From: Arthrobacter sp. | GTDB taxonomy: Bacteria; Actinomycetota; Actinomycetes; Actinomycetales; Micrococcaceae | NCBI GenBank assembly: GCA_026393275.1 | Contig: JAPLAM010000031.1 | Coordinates: forward strand, 1 to 64,000 | DNA: 64,000 bases | Direction of reading: 5' to 3' | In this document: in pieces, positions 1 through 8,244 of the stretch | Layout of the letters: each line of letters begins with the position of its first letter | Numbering within the stretch: the first letter of the stretch is position 1 | Notes under the pieces: model-generated | Database searches by the model: none | What the model was told of the DNA's origin: nothing | The model's input: only the letters and a program-made list of their open reading frames with translations | Position numbers and translations under genes: made by a program

Positions 1-99
1 ATCGAGAAGACGTACCACCGGAAACGCCGTCAGCGGCGCCTCGGACGGCTAACCCCGGTCGAGTTTGAGACAATGCATAGCGGCCTCAAAGCCGCCTAA
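1..99 (+). CDS. IS3-family transposase OrfB, C-terminal fragment (runs off window start)
   Basis: Frame 1 is open from base 1 to a TAA at 97-99 and encodes 32 residues, beginning IEKTYHRKRRQ and including LGRLTPVEFE. This is the typical tail of IS3-group integrases, just after the DDE catalytic domain (tyrosine/arginine-rich stretch, then LGxLTPxEFE). Only the C-terminus lies in the window, so the state of the catalytic residues cannot be judged. It points toward the neighbouring hydrolase gene and supplies the sequence that truncates it. Confidence 0.8.
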   Translation: MEKTYHRKRRQRRLGRLTPVEFETMHSGLKAA

Positions 100-141
100 C
101 GACCCTAAACCCCGAGAGTCAACGAAATCCGGGGCAGTCCC
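1..141 (+). mobile_element. IS3-family insertion sequence, right end
   Basis: The first 99 bases encode the end of an IS3-type transposase. They are followed by about 40 bases of non-coding DNA ending near GGGGCAGTCC (131-140), which resembles the outer end of many actinobacterial IS3 elements (GGACTGCCCC read inward). Homology of the interrupted minus-strand esterase stops immediately next to this point, so the element's edge lies at about 136-142. The other end of the element and any target duplication lie outside the window, so a simple insertion cannot be told from an insertion followed by deletion. Confidence 0.75.
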
Positions 142-466
142 TCTTGTTAAGGAACCGATCCGGAGAACGGAACTCCGGGATTATCTCCACCACATTGGTG
201 GTAAGGGACAACAGCCCCGCATCGATTGCACGAAATACCAGCGCTACCGTAAATGCTTTGGTCAGGGAGAGGATACGGAAGACGTCGTCTGTCTGTGCAG
301 CACGTCCTGCGTCAACGTCCGTCTGGCCGATTGCCTCATGTGCGATGATTTTGCCGCGGTGGGCCAGGGCGAGAACCGCTCCGTCATACTGGCCGGCGTC
401 GATGTCGTGACGGACGGAGTTCAATAGACGCTCGACTGCCCGGTCGTCGACTGATGTTTGAGTCAT
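119..466 (-). pseudogene. Family VIII esterase / beta-lactamase-fold hydrolase, truncated by IS
   Basis: The 115-residue product starts at the ATG at 466 behind a purine-rich site. It aligns end to end with the N-terminal third of the intact 385-residue hydrolase at 8245-9402, including the nucleophile motif SLTK (Ser67-x-x-Lys70). Similarity ends at DRF, about residue 104. The last ten codons come from the adjoining insertion sequence and run into a TGA. The Tyr motif and the C-terminal half of the active site are missing, so no activity is expected. It is the last gene of module A and follows the HtaA-domain gene. Whether the 3' part survives beyond the IS cannot be seen. Confidence 0.85.
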
Positions 467-516
467 TGGGTTTCCCTTCTCTTCGTGGATGAAATGGACT
501 TGGTGCGTGCCCCCCA

Positions 517-1002
517 TCAGGGGTTGGCGACAATTGAAACTGGATCGAGCTCGGTGCCGGCCTGGTAGACGCCACCGAAGACTTCTGTGCCTTCAAGAGT
601 GAGCGTTGCGCCGGACTGGCCGTTCTGCGGATTTCCGTGCAGATCTGCAATGGTTATGCGGTGACTTTGGCCCGGCCAACGTACGACCGACAGGTACGTG
701 CCCTCTTCGTGTTTCTCCACCCAGGGGTCGATGATGTGCCCAAGGGACATACCGAAGTGACCGAACGCCCGCAGGGTGCCGGAAAATTTCAGGATTCCCC
801 GCCCGTCGCTCCAATTGGAATCGTCCAGCAGAGGAAAGAGTGCGGACTGGCTCTCCAGGATGATGCCGCCGTCGGTATGGAAGCGCCCGTCAGAGAGGCC
901 CAGCACGTAGGCCCGCCAATTCTTGCGGACACCCCAGTCAAGAAATGTTCTCAAGGTGCTCCGGTCGTCCGAGGGCGTCAAATACAACGATGTTGCCGCC
1001 AT
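517..1002 (-). CDS. HtaA-domain protein, cytosolic single-domain (module A)
   Basis: About 161 residues forming one HtaA domain, a fold known from haem-binding surface proteins of corynebacteria. Family landmarks are present in order: LDWGVRKNW with Tyr32, FSGTLRAFGHFG with His82, the DPWVE strand, and VFGGVYQAGTELDP with Tyr146. These correspond to the conserved Tyr/His/Tyr positions tied to haem binding in the family. There is no signal peptide or membrane anchor, which is unusual for HtaA proteins. The start at 1002 is a choice: it overlaps the SDR gene by 65 bases, and a start at 1038 or a later TTG is possible. The paralogue at 5461-5973 is adjacent to a P450, which suggests an intracellular haem-related role. 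That role is inference. Confidence 0.8.
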   Translation of the reverse strand: MAATSLYLTPSDDRSTLRTFLDWGVRKNWRAYVLGLSDGRFHTDGGIILESQSALFPLLDDSNWSDGRGILKFSGTLRAFGHFGMSLGHIIDPWVEKHEEGTYLSVVRWPGQSHRITIADLHGNPQNGQSGATLTLEGTEVFGGVYQAGTELDPVSIVANP

Positions 1003-1738
1003 GGCTGGAAAAACCACCGTCCACCGGAAGTTCCACACCGGTGATGTAGCTGGCTGCTGAGGACAGCAGGAAGATTACGGCCTCGGCGATCTCATCTACG
1101 TCTCCGCCACGACGTGCCGGAGTCATTTTCAGATGGGTCTCTAGAAAGCGCGGATCAGCATTGGCGTTCAAGGGGGTCTTGATGTAACCGGGGTGGACCA
1201 TATTGACGCGGATTCCGAACGGTGCGAACTCGACTGCAGCGGACTTGGACAGGCCGCGCAGCGCCCACTTGGCCGCACCGTAGGCGGCGTTGTGGTGGGC
1301 GATGACGGAAGCAACGGACCCGATGTTGACGATGGAGGAGCCCTCAGGCATGCGCGGGGCGACAGCCTGCATGCCGAGCATCGCACCGGTGACATTGACG
1401 GCGAAGGACTTGTTCCAAGATTCCAAATCGATTGATCCAAGACGACCAGGAACCGCAATTCCGGCGTTGTTGACCAGGCCGTCAATGGTCCCAGTCGACC
1501 CCGCCACTTCCTGCACGAGTGTGCGCCAACTGTTCTCTTCGGTGACATCAAGCTTGAAGAACCGGATCGTTCCCCGTCCTCCGGCCAGCTCCGCGACGAG
1601 CTCCGCCCCGGCGTCCTCGTTCAGGTCACCGACGACAACATGGGCTCCCAGGCCGACTAGCTTTTTGGCTTCGGCTGCTCCCTGACCGCGGGCACCGCCA
1701 GTCACGATTACCGTTTTACCCAACAGATCTGAACTCAA
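938..1738 (-). CDS. SDR family oxidoreductase (module A)
   Basis: A 266-residue classical short-chain dehydrogenase/reductase. It has the cofactor motif TGGARGQG (13-20), NNAG (90-93), and the catalytic Ser141, Tyr153 and Lys157 (YGAAK). Asp38 after the second strand suggests NAD(H) preference. It probably oxidises an alcohol made by the neighbouring P450s to a ketone; this is inferred from context. Classical SDRs usually end just after the VDGGFS motif, but here about 20 further residues run into the downstream HtaA gene. Either a small frameshift extended the gene or the extension is natural. Confidence 0.9.
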   Translation of the reverse strand: MSSDLLGKTVIVTGGARGQGAAEAKKLVGLGAHVVVGDLNEDAGAELVAELAGGRGTIRFFKLDVTEENSWRTLVQEVAGSTGTIDGLVNNAGIAVPGRLGSIDLESWNKSFAVNVTGAMLGMQAVAPRMPEGSSIVNIGSVASVIAHHNAAYGAAKWALRGLSKSAAVEFAPFGIRVNMVHPGYIKTPLNANADPRFLETHLKMTPARRGGDVDEIAEAVIFLLSSAASYITGVELPVDGGFSSHGGNIVVFDALGRPEHLENIS

Positions 1739-1761
1739 CTGTGTTTCCTTTCAAAGTTTTC

Positions 1762-2943
1762 TTAGTTGCCGCTCAAAGAGATCCGGCACTTAGTGACAGA
1801 CCGGATGAAGGGGCCTTCTTCTTCCTCAAATTCCAGAAGACGAGCACTCGGGAAGCGTTCCAGCACAGCGTTGAGCAGCACGTGCATCTCCAGGCGGGCG
1901 AGGTGCATTCCTATGCAGGAGTATTTCCCCTGCCCGAATACCAGCGTCCCGGGGACCAACGGCCGAGTGATGTCGAACTTCTCCGGATCAGGGAAGACGG
2001 CGGGATCCTGCTGCGCAGCCGCGACCGAGATGAAGACCATGTCGTCGCGTGCCAAAGCGGCATCGGCGAAGTCCATGTCCTCGGACGCGTACCGCATGTG
2101 GGTCCTGAACCGGGGCCAGAGTCTGATCGTTTCTTCCGTTGCACCAGCAATGAGGCTGCGGTCTTCCGTGAGGCGGTGCCAGTCGTCGGGGCGTTCCAGA
2201 AGTCGCGCCACCGTTATCGCGGCCGAATGAGCCGTGTTGTCCACCGAGGCTTCCAGGAGCGCAGCACCGATGTCGTGGAGCTCTTGTTCGGTGAGGTTTC
2301 CATCGATTTGTTCGCGGATCAGCGCAGAGGTGAAGTCATCCCCCAGGTTCCTGCGCCGCTCCTCGATGTGTTTCACTGCCAGGTCGTACGCCTCGCGTCG
2401 GGCGTCTTCCAGTTCTCGCACCCGTGTGGGGTCGACAGTAAGCATCGGCGCGAGAATCGAGTCGGACAGCCGCTGGATGGTCGGAGCAAGCTCCATCGGC
2501 GCTGACACCATCATGCAATAGACCATGGAGGGCAGCCGCCAACAGACGTCCTCGAGAAAGTCCACATCATCGGGATTGTGGATGTCATCCAGAATCTTGG
2601 CAACGATGTCCTGAACGCCGTCGGTCAGTTTTCGGATTGACCGCGGCGCCAGGATTCGTGCCAGTGGGTTACGGAGCCGTGAACGCTGCTCCCCTTCCTG
2701 CGAGTTCAGTGTCCGGGTCAGGAATTCGCGCGCAAATCCGGGACCCAACCCGATGCGGTCATGACGCCACAGAAAGAGCTTTGCCCGGAACAACTGTGGA
2801 TGTCGAAGCGCCTCGAGCGCCTCTTGATAGCGAAGAACTTCCAGTCCACGTTCCGAGCGGACCACTGCGCTTTCCCGTTGCGCCGCAAGAAGTTCGACCG
2901 TCGAAGCGGTATCGGTGGGCCCTAAAGCGCTGACCTGCACCAT
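1762..2943 (-). CDS. Cytochrome P450, stand-alone (module A)
   Basis: A soluble 393-residue bacterial (class I) P450. The haem-ligand loop is FGQGKYSCIG with Cys343, and the ExxR motif is ETIR (271-274). The I-helix reads ASVDNTA (232-238), so Asn236 stands where most P450s have the conserved Thr next to the acidic residue. P450cin (CYP176A), a cineole hydroxylase, has the same Thr-to-Asn change. The protein lacks its own reductase and must take electrons from a separate ferredoxin or from a neighbouring fusion protein. It lies 23 bases upstream of the SDR and follows the P450-reductase fusion in what looks like one transcript. The substrate is unknown. Confidence 0.93.
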   Translation of the reverse strand: MVQVSALGPTDTASTVELLAAQRESAVVRSERGLEVLRYQEALEALRHPQLFRAKLFLWRHDRIGLGPGFAREFLTRTLNSQEGEQRSRLRNPLARILAPRSIRKLTDGVQDIVAKILDDIHNPDDVDFLEDVCWRLPSMVYCMMVSAPMELAPTIQRLSDSILAPMLTVDPTRVRELEDARREAYDLAVKHIEERRRNLGDDFTSALIREQIDGNLTEQELHDIGAALLEASVDNTAHSAAITVARLLERPDDWHRLTEDRSLIAGATEETIRLWPRFRTHMRYASEDMDFADAALARDDMVFISVAAAQQDPAVFPDPEKFDITRPLVPGTLVFGQGKYSCIGMHLARLEMHVLLNAVLERFPSARLLEFEEEEGPFIRSVTKCRISLSGN

Positions 2944-2995
2944 GGGGATTTCCTTTCATATGGTGCGCATGCGTGCAATGGCACGTGCACCCGGC

Positions 2996-5275
2996 TTAGA
3001 GTTTCAGGCGGAGTTTGGGGCATCCGCGTTCGGCCCGCGAGACGCAGATCATCATGGTGTCCTGCGCGTTTTTTTCTTCATCAGTCAGGAGAGAATCCCG
3101 GTGTTCCACCCGGCCTGAAAGAACCGGCGTCTCGCAGGTTCCGCACGTCCCCTCCTGGCATGATGAAAAGACGTTGATGCCTGACTGCTCGGCCACCTCA
3201 AGAATTGTCTGGTCCGCACCAACCGCGATGGTGACGCCGCTGTCCGTGAATTCCACTTCGAAGGGTTCGTCTTCCCCTTCAACAAGGATGGTCTTGGGTT
3301 CAAAATGCTCGACCTTGAGCGCACCCGACGGCCATCCGTTCATCAGGTCTTCTGTTTCTTCGAGCATTCTGTTGGGACCACACGCATAGACTGTGCATCG
3401 GTCGGCGCGCCCGCCGATCCAGTCGCTTAGCCGTGCCCGGCCCCGTTCGTCGCTCGGCCAGATCGTGACCTTGTCGCCGTAGGTAACCAATTCGTCGAGG
3501 AAAGCCATCGTCTTGCGGGACTGACCAAGGTAGAGCATCTTCCATTCTTTGCCCTGGGCCTCGACGGCATGGATCATCGGCAATACGGGGGTGATGCCAA
3601 TGCCGCCCACGAGGAACAAGTACGCCTCGGAGTCAACGAGCTCAAAGTGGTTCCTCGGCGGGCTGACCGCTAGGACGTCCCCCACATTGACGTTGTCGTG
3701 AAGGTACATCGATCCGCCGTTTCCGTCCGGATCCCGCAGTATGCCCAGGCGGTAGCGTGTGCGGTCCGCTGGATCTGAGCTCAACGAAAACTGTCGGGCG
3801 GATCCGTCTTCGACTAAGACGTCGATATGCGCTCCGGGCGCCCATCCCGGCAGCTCTTCTTCGAGTGGGTGTTCGAATTCCAGCGCCAGAACCGATTCCG
3901 ATGCCATCACCCGCTTGGAGACGCGAAGCTCCATGGTTTCCTGGAGATGGACCTTCGACACGGGCGCGCCTATCAGTTCGATTGGCGGGGTAGGTTCGAA
4001 CCGTCCCGCGTCAGCCTTCACGTCCCATGTCACGGGGAGCGTCCGGCGCACCGGCAGGAGCGCCAGCTGTAGGAAATCCAGGGGAATGTCTGAGTCGGGT
4101 GCCAGAGATGGCAGACGTTCAAACAGAACTCTCAGCCCGGTAGACCCCTGCACCCGAGCCAAGGGCTGTCCAAGGCAGGTGTGCCGCCCCTTCGTGAAGG
4201 CCAGATGGTCACCGACTTCCCGGTCGAGCGTGAAGTCGAATGGACGATCGTAATAGTCGGGGTCGGTATTCGCCGAAGCCAATCCCAGCCAGATAGCGTC
4301 GCCGGCTTTGATCTCGACGCCAGCGATCTCGACGTCTTCTGTTGCCCACCGGGTCCCGGTTCCGGACGGTCGACGCCGGACAGTCTCATCGAAGACGACC
4401 GGCCATAGCGAGGAATCGTCCAGGGCCTGTTCACGGGCTCCCCTATTGCGGTCCAGGAACAGCACGGCGTTGGCCATCGCTTGGGCGGTTGTATCCGTCG
4501 CTGCCCCGGCGAATTCACCGATATGGAGGGCAACCTGCTCGGGTGACATCAAGGGCTGGCCTGCCTCGTCCCGCGCCGAAGCCATCTCGGAAATGAGGTC
4601 CGTTCCCGGGTTCTCTGCACGTTCCCTTGCGATCTGGCCGATGTGGACCAGCGCGTCCGTGTACCGGGTCCAGACATTGGTCAACGTTGGTTCCGGCATG
4701 GGCTCCAGGGCGGAGCCAAGAATCATGAACATGTCATTCCGGAGCTGGCGCATCATCGGTTCGTCCTCAGGCGGAAGGCCTACGAGCGCCATGAAAGTCT
4801 GGGTCGTCAATTCCAGGCAGTAGTCCTCCATGAGGTTGCCGGAGCCGTTGTGCTCAATCGAGTCGATAATGCGATGGGCCCGGTTTTCGATGACAGGGCG
4901 CAGTGCGTCCATCCGTGACTTCACGAATCCTCGCTGGGCGATGGCGCGGTTCCGCGTATGCCGGGGCGGGTCAGACCCAATCAAGATGTTGGAGAACAAG
5001 TCCCGAGGGATGATGTGTTGGAACGCTTCCGGAACAAAGATTGATTCGCCCTTGAATCCATTCCTGAACCGTTTCCAGTCGGACAGGACCATCTCGACGT
5101 CTGCTTTTCGAGTAACGACCCACGACTTCAAGTAGGGATACCAGAAGACCGGCATCTCGTCCCTAATGCTCGCGAAATGCTTTGCCGGGTCGCGGAAATA
5201 GGCGTCGCCGAGCGCGTCGAAAACATGCGACACAGGTTCGCGCGCGACCTCCCGGTTCACCGTGAGTTCGGTCAT
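2996..5275 (-). CDS. Self-sufficient cytochrome P450-PFOR fusion (module A)
   Basis: A 759-residue fusion of a P450 (about 1-425) with a phthalate-dioxygenase-reductase module. P450 features are the I-helix GAATDTT (257-263), ETVR (297-300) and haem loop FTKGRHTCLG with Cys367. The reductase part has an FMN-binding RQFSL (494-498), an NAD(P)H site GGIGITP (557-563), and a plant-type 2Fe-2S domain with Cys706, Cys711, Cys714 and Cys744. The domain order matches CYP116B/P450RhF, but the P450 half is clearly a different family by its haem loop. It should carry the whole electron chain from NAD(P)H to haem. It heads module A; the 185-base upstream region holds a perfect palindrome. It is paralogous to the protein at 5977-8220 over its full length. 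Confidence 0.95.
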   Translation of the reverse strand: MTELTVNREVAREPVSHVFDALGDAYFRDPAKHFASIRDEMPVFWYPYLKSWVVTRKADVEMVLSDWKRFRNGFKGESIFVPEAFQHIIPRDLFSNILIGSDPPRHTRNRAIAQRGFVKSRMDALRPVIENRAHRIIDSIEHNGSGNLMEDYCLELTTQTFMALVGLPPEDEPMMRQLRNDMFMILGSALEPMPEPTLTNVWTRYTDALVHIGQIARERAENPGTDLISEMASARDEAGQPLMSPEQVALHIGEFAGAATDTTAQAMANAVLFLDRNRGAREQALDDSSLWPVVFDETVRRRPSGTGTRWATEDVEIAGVEIKAGDAIWLGLASANTDPDYYDRPFDFTLDREVGDHLAFTKGRHTCLGQPLARVQGSTGLRVLFERLPSLAPDSDIPLDFLQLALLPVRRTLPVTWDVKADAGRFEPTPPIELIGAPVSKVHLQETMELRVSKRVMASESVLALEFEHPLEEELPGWAPGAHIDVLVEDGSARQFSLSSDPADRTRYRLGILRDPDGNGGSMYLHDNVNVGDVLAVSPPRNHFELVDSEAYLFLVGGIGITPVLPMIHAVEAQGKEWKMLYLGQSRKTMAFLDELVTYGDKVTIWPSDERGRARLSDWIGGRADRCTVYACGPNRMLEETEDLMNGWPSGALKVEHFEPKTILVEGEDEPFEVEFTDSGVTIAVGADQTILEVAEQSGINVFSSCQEGTCGTCETPVLSGRVEHRDSLLTDEEKNAQDTMMICVSRAERGCPKLRLKL

Positions 5276-5328
5276 CTTGAATCCCTCACCTTCTCCTGCA
5301 CGTGACTAAGTTCACTAAATATAAGACT

Positions 5329-5340
5329 ATTGCATGCAAT
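5329..5340. promoter_or_regulatory. 12-bp perfect palindrome upstream of the module A P450 fusion
   Basis: ATTGCATGCAAT is its own reverse complement. It lies 54 bases upstream of the ATG at 5275, in the only sizeable gap between modules A and B. The position suits an operator for a homodimeric repressor or activator of module A. It is unlike the dyads at 10399 and 10460, so if it is real, A and B answer to different regulators. No regulator gene is adjacent. Confidence 0.35.
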
Positions 5341-5460
5341 CATAGCGGGGGCTACCTGGCAACATATGAGAGCTTTTTGCGTCCTGTAACTGCCATTGTG
5401 ACGGGCGGTTTACGGCCGCCGCGTAAAAGTTGAATGCAGTGGGTTCCGCGGACCGGCACA

Positions 5461-5973
5461 TTACATGCCCGGACCCTCGCGGCCCAGTAAGACAGGGTCC
5501 ATTTCCTCCCCAGCGGCGTACTGGCCATTGAAGACATCGACTCCGGCCGCAGCCAATTGCGCCGGCAGTTCCGTCCATTCCGTCGCGGGCGACTCCGGCC
5601 GGCCCGGCCGGGACAGCCGGAGGAGTTCCAACCGGGCACCGCTGCCGGGCGCCTGCTGCGTGTCCGCAACGCTCAGCACGACGCCGTCGGCGCCGAATTC
5701 GAGCCAGGGGTCCCCGACAACCAGGCTCATCATGCCGTGGTGGCCGCTCAGTCGCACCTGGCCGCGGAACTTGCGGACGCCCGCCAACGCATCCGCCTCG
5801 GCCGCCGGCGCACCGCCGTCGGGCTCGAACTGGAAGTAGCTCCCGCTGACGATGGACGCTCCGGCGTCTGCTGAGACGCTGCCGTCAGGCAGCCGGGACA
5901 GGTAGTCCATGAAGCTCCGTTTGATGCCCCAGCGGAGCACCGGGGCATCAAACGGGAGCTGCTCCATTTCCAT
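5461..5973 (-). CDS. HtaA-domain protein, cytosolic single-domain (module B)
   Basis: A 170-residue protein made of one HtaA domain: LRWGIKRSFMDYL with Tyr24, FRGQVRLSGHHG with His78/His79, DPWLEF, and VDVFNGQYAAGEEMDP with Tyr152. The Tyr/His/Tyr set linked to haem binding in corynebacterial HtaA is kept. There is no signal peptide or sortase/membrane tail, so it should be cytosolic. Its ATG lies 3 bases after the stop of the P450-reductase fusion, so the two are surely co-transcribed and probably translationally coupled. A role as haem chaperone, haem store or accessory to the P450 is plausible but untested. Confidence 0.85.
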   Translation of the reverse strand: MEMEQLPFDAPVLRWGIKRSFMDYLSRLPDGSVSADAGASIVSGSYFQFEPDGGAPAAEADALAGVRKFRGQVRLSGHHGMMSLVVGDPWLEFGADGVVLSVADTQQAPGSGARLELLRLSRPGRPESPATEWTELPAQLAAAGVDVFNGQYAAGEEMDPVLLGREGPGM

Positions 5974-5976
5974 GGC

Positions 5977-8220
5977 TCAGAGTCCGAGCTTCAGCGGGCA
6001 GCCGCCCCGGGACCGGGAGACGCAGATGAACATGCTGTCGCAGCTGGCCTTCTCATCGTCCGTCAGGATGGAGTCCCGGTGCTCTGGCGTACCCGAAATG
6101 ACCGGGGTTTCGCAGGTGCCGCAAGTCCCCTCGCTGCAAGAGGACAACGCGGGAAGCCCGGCTGCCTGAGCAACTTCGAGAATCGACTTATCCGCCGGGA
6201 TGGTCAGCGTGACGCCGCTGTCCACGAACTCGACCTCGAAGGCGACATCGCCGCTGACGTCGATTTCCTTGGGCACGAAGCGCTCGACATGCAGGCTTCC
6301 GACGGGCCAATGTGCCGAGGCGCCTTCGACGACGTTCAGCAGCGGCTCGGGTCCGCAGCAATAGATCAGGGTTTCGGGCCTAATGTCCTTCAGGAGGGTC
6401 GTGAAGTCCACCCTGCCGTCGGTGTCTTCCGGGACGATCCGGACACGGTCACCAAGAGCGGACAGCTCCTGAAGGAACGCCATCGTGGCGCGTGAGCGTC
6501 CCCCGTAGATAAGGATCCAGTCGGCACCCTCGCGTTCGGCCTGCTCCGCCATGGCCAGGATCGGCGTGATGCCGATCCCGCCTGCTATGAAGACATAGTG
6601 CGGGGAAGGCAGGAGTCCAAAGTTATTGCGCGGCTGGCTGACAACCAGGGTCGACCCGGCTTCCACGGTGTTGTGGATGGCCAGCGATCCGCCGCGCCCG
6701 TTGGCCTCCTTCAGCACCCCGATGCGCCAGTTGTCCTGGCCTCCTCCGGGCGAGCACAGGGAGTATTGCCGGATATGGCCGTCGATGTGGACATCGATGT
6801 GTGCGCCCGGGTGCCAGGCTGGCAAGGGCCGTCCGGCAGGGTCTGCGAGCGTCAGTGAAACGACGCCGTCGGACTCCTCCCGGCGCTCCCGCACTGTCAG
6901 TTCCAGGGTGGCCGTCGGATCCTGGGGAAGTTCGACGGCGTGCCGCCCTGCGGTGACTGCCACATCCCATTGCACGTCCAGGCTCCTGCGGACGGGCAGG
7001 AGTGCCATCCTGATAAAGTCCAGGCCCCAATCCTTGGCTGGGCGCAGGCTGGGCAGCCTTTCGAAGAGCACCTTCAAACCGGTGGAACCCTGTGCGCGGG
7101 CCAGCGGCTGGCCCAAGCAGGTGTGCCGGCCCTTGGTGAACGCCAGGTGGTCCCGGGCGTCCTCGCGGTGGATGTCAAACTCAAAAGGCCGATCATAGTA
7201 GTCCGGGTCCGTGTTGACACTTGCCAGCGCAATCCAGATCATGTCGCCCGCCTTGATGTCGGCTTCGCCGATGGTGACGTCGACATTGGACCGCCGGGAA
7301 GCGAACGTGGACGAAGGCCGGCGGCGGACAGTCTCGTCAAAAACCCGCTGCCAAAGCGTGGGATCATCCAGGGCGTCCGCCAGTGCGGACGGCGTTTCGT
7401 TGAGGAAGATTACCGCGTTGGCCATGGCCTGGGCGGTGGTGTCGGTGCCGGCGGCGGCGAATTCACTCAGGTGCAGGGCGATCTGTTCCTCGGACAGGGA
7501 CCAGTTGCCTTCCCGGTCCTTGTCCCGGGCCATGACGGAGATGAGGTCGTCTGCCTGGCTGTCCCGCCGTTCGCAGACAATCCGGCGCAGGGTCAGCTGC
7601 GCTGACACGTAGCTGTCCCATACCGCCGAGCGGCGCGGCTCTTCGAGCTTCTCCTGGGCGCTGGCGAGCACCTGGAAGAAATCGTCACGGAGGCCGCGCA
7701 TCAGGGAATCGAATTCCGGGCCCAGCCCCATCAGTGCAAGAAGCGTCTGCGTAGTGAGCTCCAGGCAGTAGGCGTCCATCAGGTTGGCGTGCCCCTCCGC
7801 CTCGAACCTGTCGATGATGCGGTGGGCGCGGGATTCGATTTCGGGCCGTAGGGCTTCCATCCGGTCCTGCAGGAACGCCTTCTGGGCCACACGCCGGGCA
7901 ATCGTGTGTCCAGCCGGATCAGACCCAACCAGGATCCGGGAGATCAGCTCGGCCGGCATGATCTCCTGGTACGCCTCCGGGACCGGGATCAATCCGCCGT
8001 TGCTGGCGCTGGAGAACTTCTGCCAGTCCGGCAGGATGGTTTCGGCGTCGGCGCGCCGGGTGATGATCCACGCGTTCAGGTACGGGTAGAAAAAGGCCGG
8101 CCGGCCCTCGCGGACGTCGGCGAAATGCCGGGCCGGGTCGCGGTAATAGTCGTCGCCCATGGCGTCGAAGACGGGGGCAAGGGGGCCGCGGTGGGCAGGG
8201 GCGATGGTGTTGAGGGACAT
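5977..8220 (-). CDS. Self-sufficient cytochrome P450-PFOR fusion (module B)
   Basis: A 747-residue paralogue of the fusion at 2996-5275 with the same architecture. The P450 part has AAGTDTT in the I-helix (256-262), ETVR (296-299) and FTKGRHTCLG with Cys368. The FMN site has RQYSL (484-488) and the NAD(P)H site GGIGITP (547-553). The 2Fe-2S ligands are Cys695, Cys700, Cys703 and Cys733. Unlike the stand-alone P450, it keeps the canonical Asp-Thr pair for oxygen activation. It lies between the esterase (24-base gap upstream) and the HtaA gene (3-base gap downstream), so the four module B genes form one operon. The substrate cannot be read from sequence. Confidence 0.95.
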   Translation of the reverse strand: MSLNTIAPAHRGPLAPVFDAMGDDYYRDPARHFADVREGRPAFFYPYLNAWIITRRADAETILPDWQKFSSASNGGLIPVPEAYQEIMPAELISRILVGSDPAGHTIARRVAQKAFLQDRMEALRPEIESRAHRIIDRFEAEGHANLMDAYCLELTTQTLLALMGLGPEFDSLMRGLRDDFFQVLASAQEKLEEPRRSAVWDSYVSAQLTLRRIVCERRDSQADDLISVMARDKDREGNWSLSEEQIALHLSEFAAAGTDTTAQAMANAVIFLNETPSALADALDDPTLWQRVFDETVRRRPSSTFASRRSNVDVTIGEADIKAGDMIWIALASVNTDPDYYDRPFEFDIHREDARDHLAFTKGRHTCLGQPLARAQGSTGLKVLFERLPSLRPAKDWGLDFIRMALLPVRRSLDVQWDVAVTAGRHAVELPQDPTATLELTVRERREESDGVVSLTLADPAGRPLPAWHPGAHIDVHIDGHIRQYSLCSPGGGQDNWRIGVLKEANGRGGSLAIHNTVEAGSTLVVSQPRNNFGLLPSPHYVFIAGGIGITPILAMAEQAEREGADWILIYGGRSRATMAFLQELSALGDRVRIVPEDTDGRVDFTTLLKDIRPETLIYCCGPEPLLNVVEGASAHWPVGSLHVERFVPKEIDVSGDVAFEVEFVDSGVTLTIPADKSILEVAQAAGLPALSSCSEGTCGTCETPVISGTPEHRDSILTDDEKASCDSMFICVSRSRGGCPLKLGL

Positions 8221-8244
8221 GGCGTGCTCCAGGAGGAAGGGGTG

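Noticed and set aside
5276..5460. Possible promoter for the module A P450 fusion
   Set aside because: Only loose TA-rich hexamers at poor spacing could be found, so only the perfect palindrome was listed.
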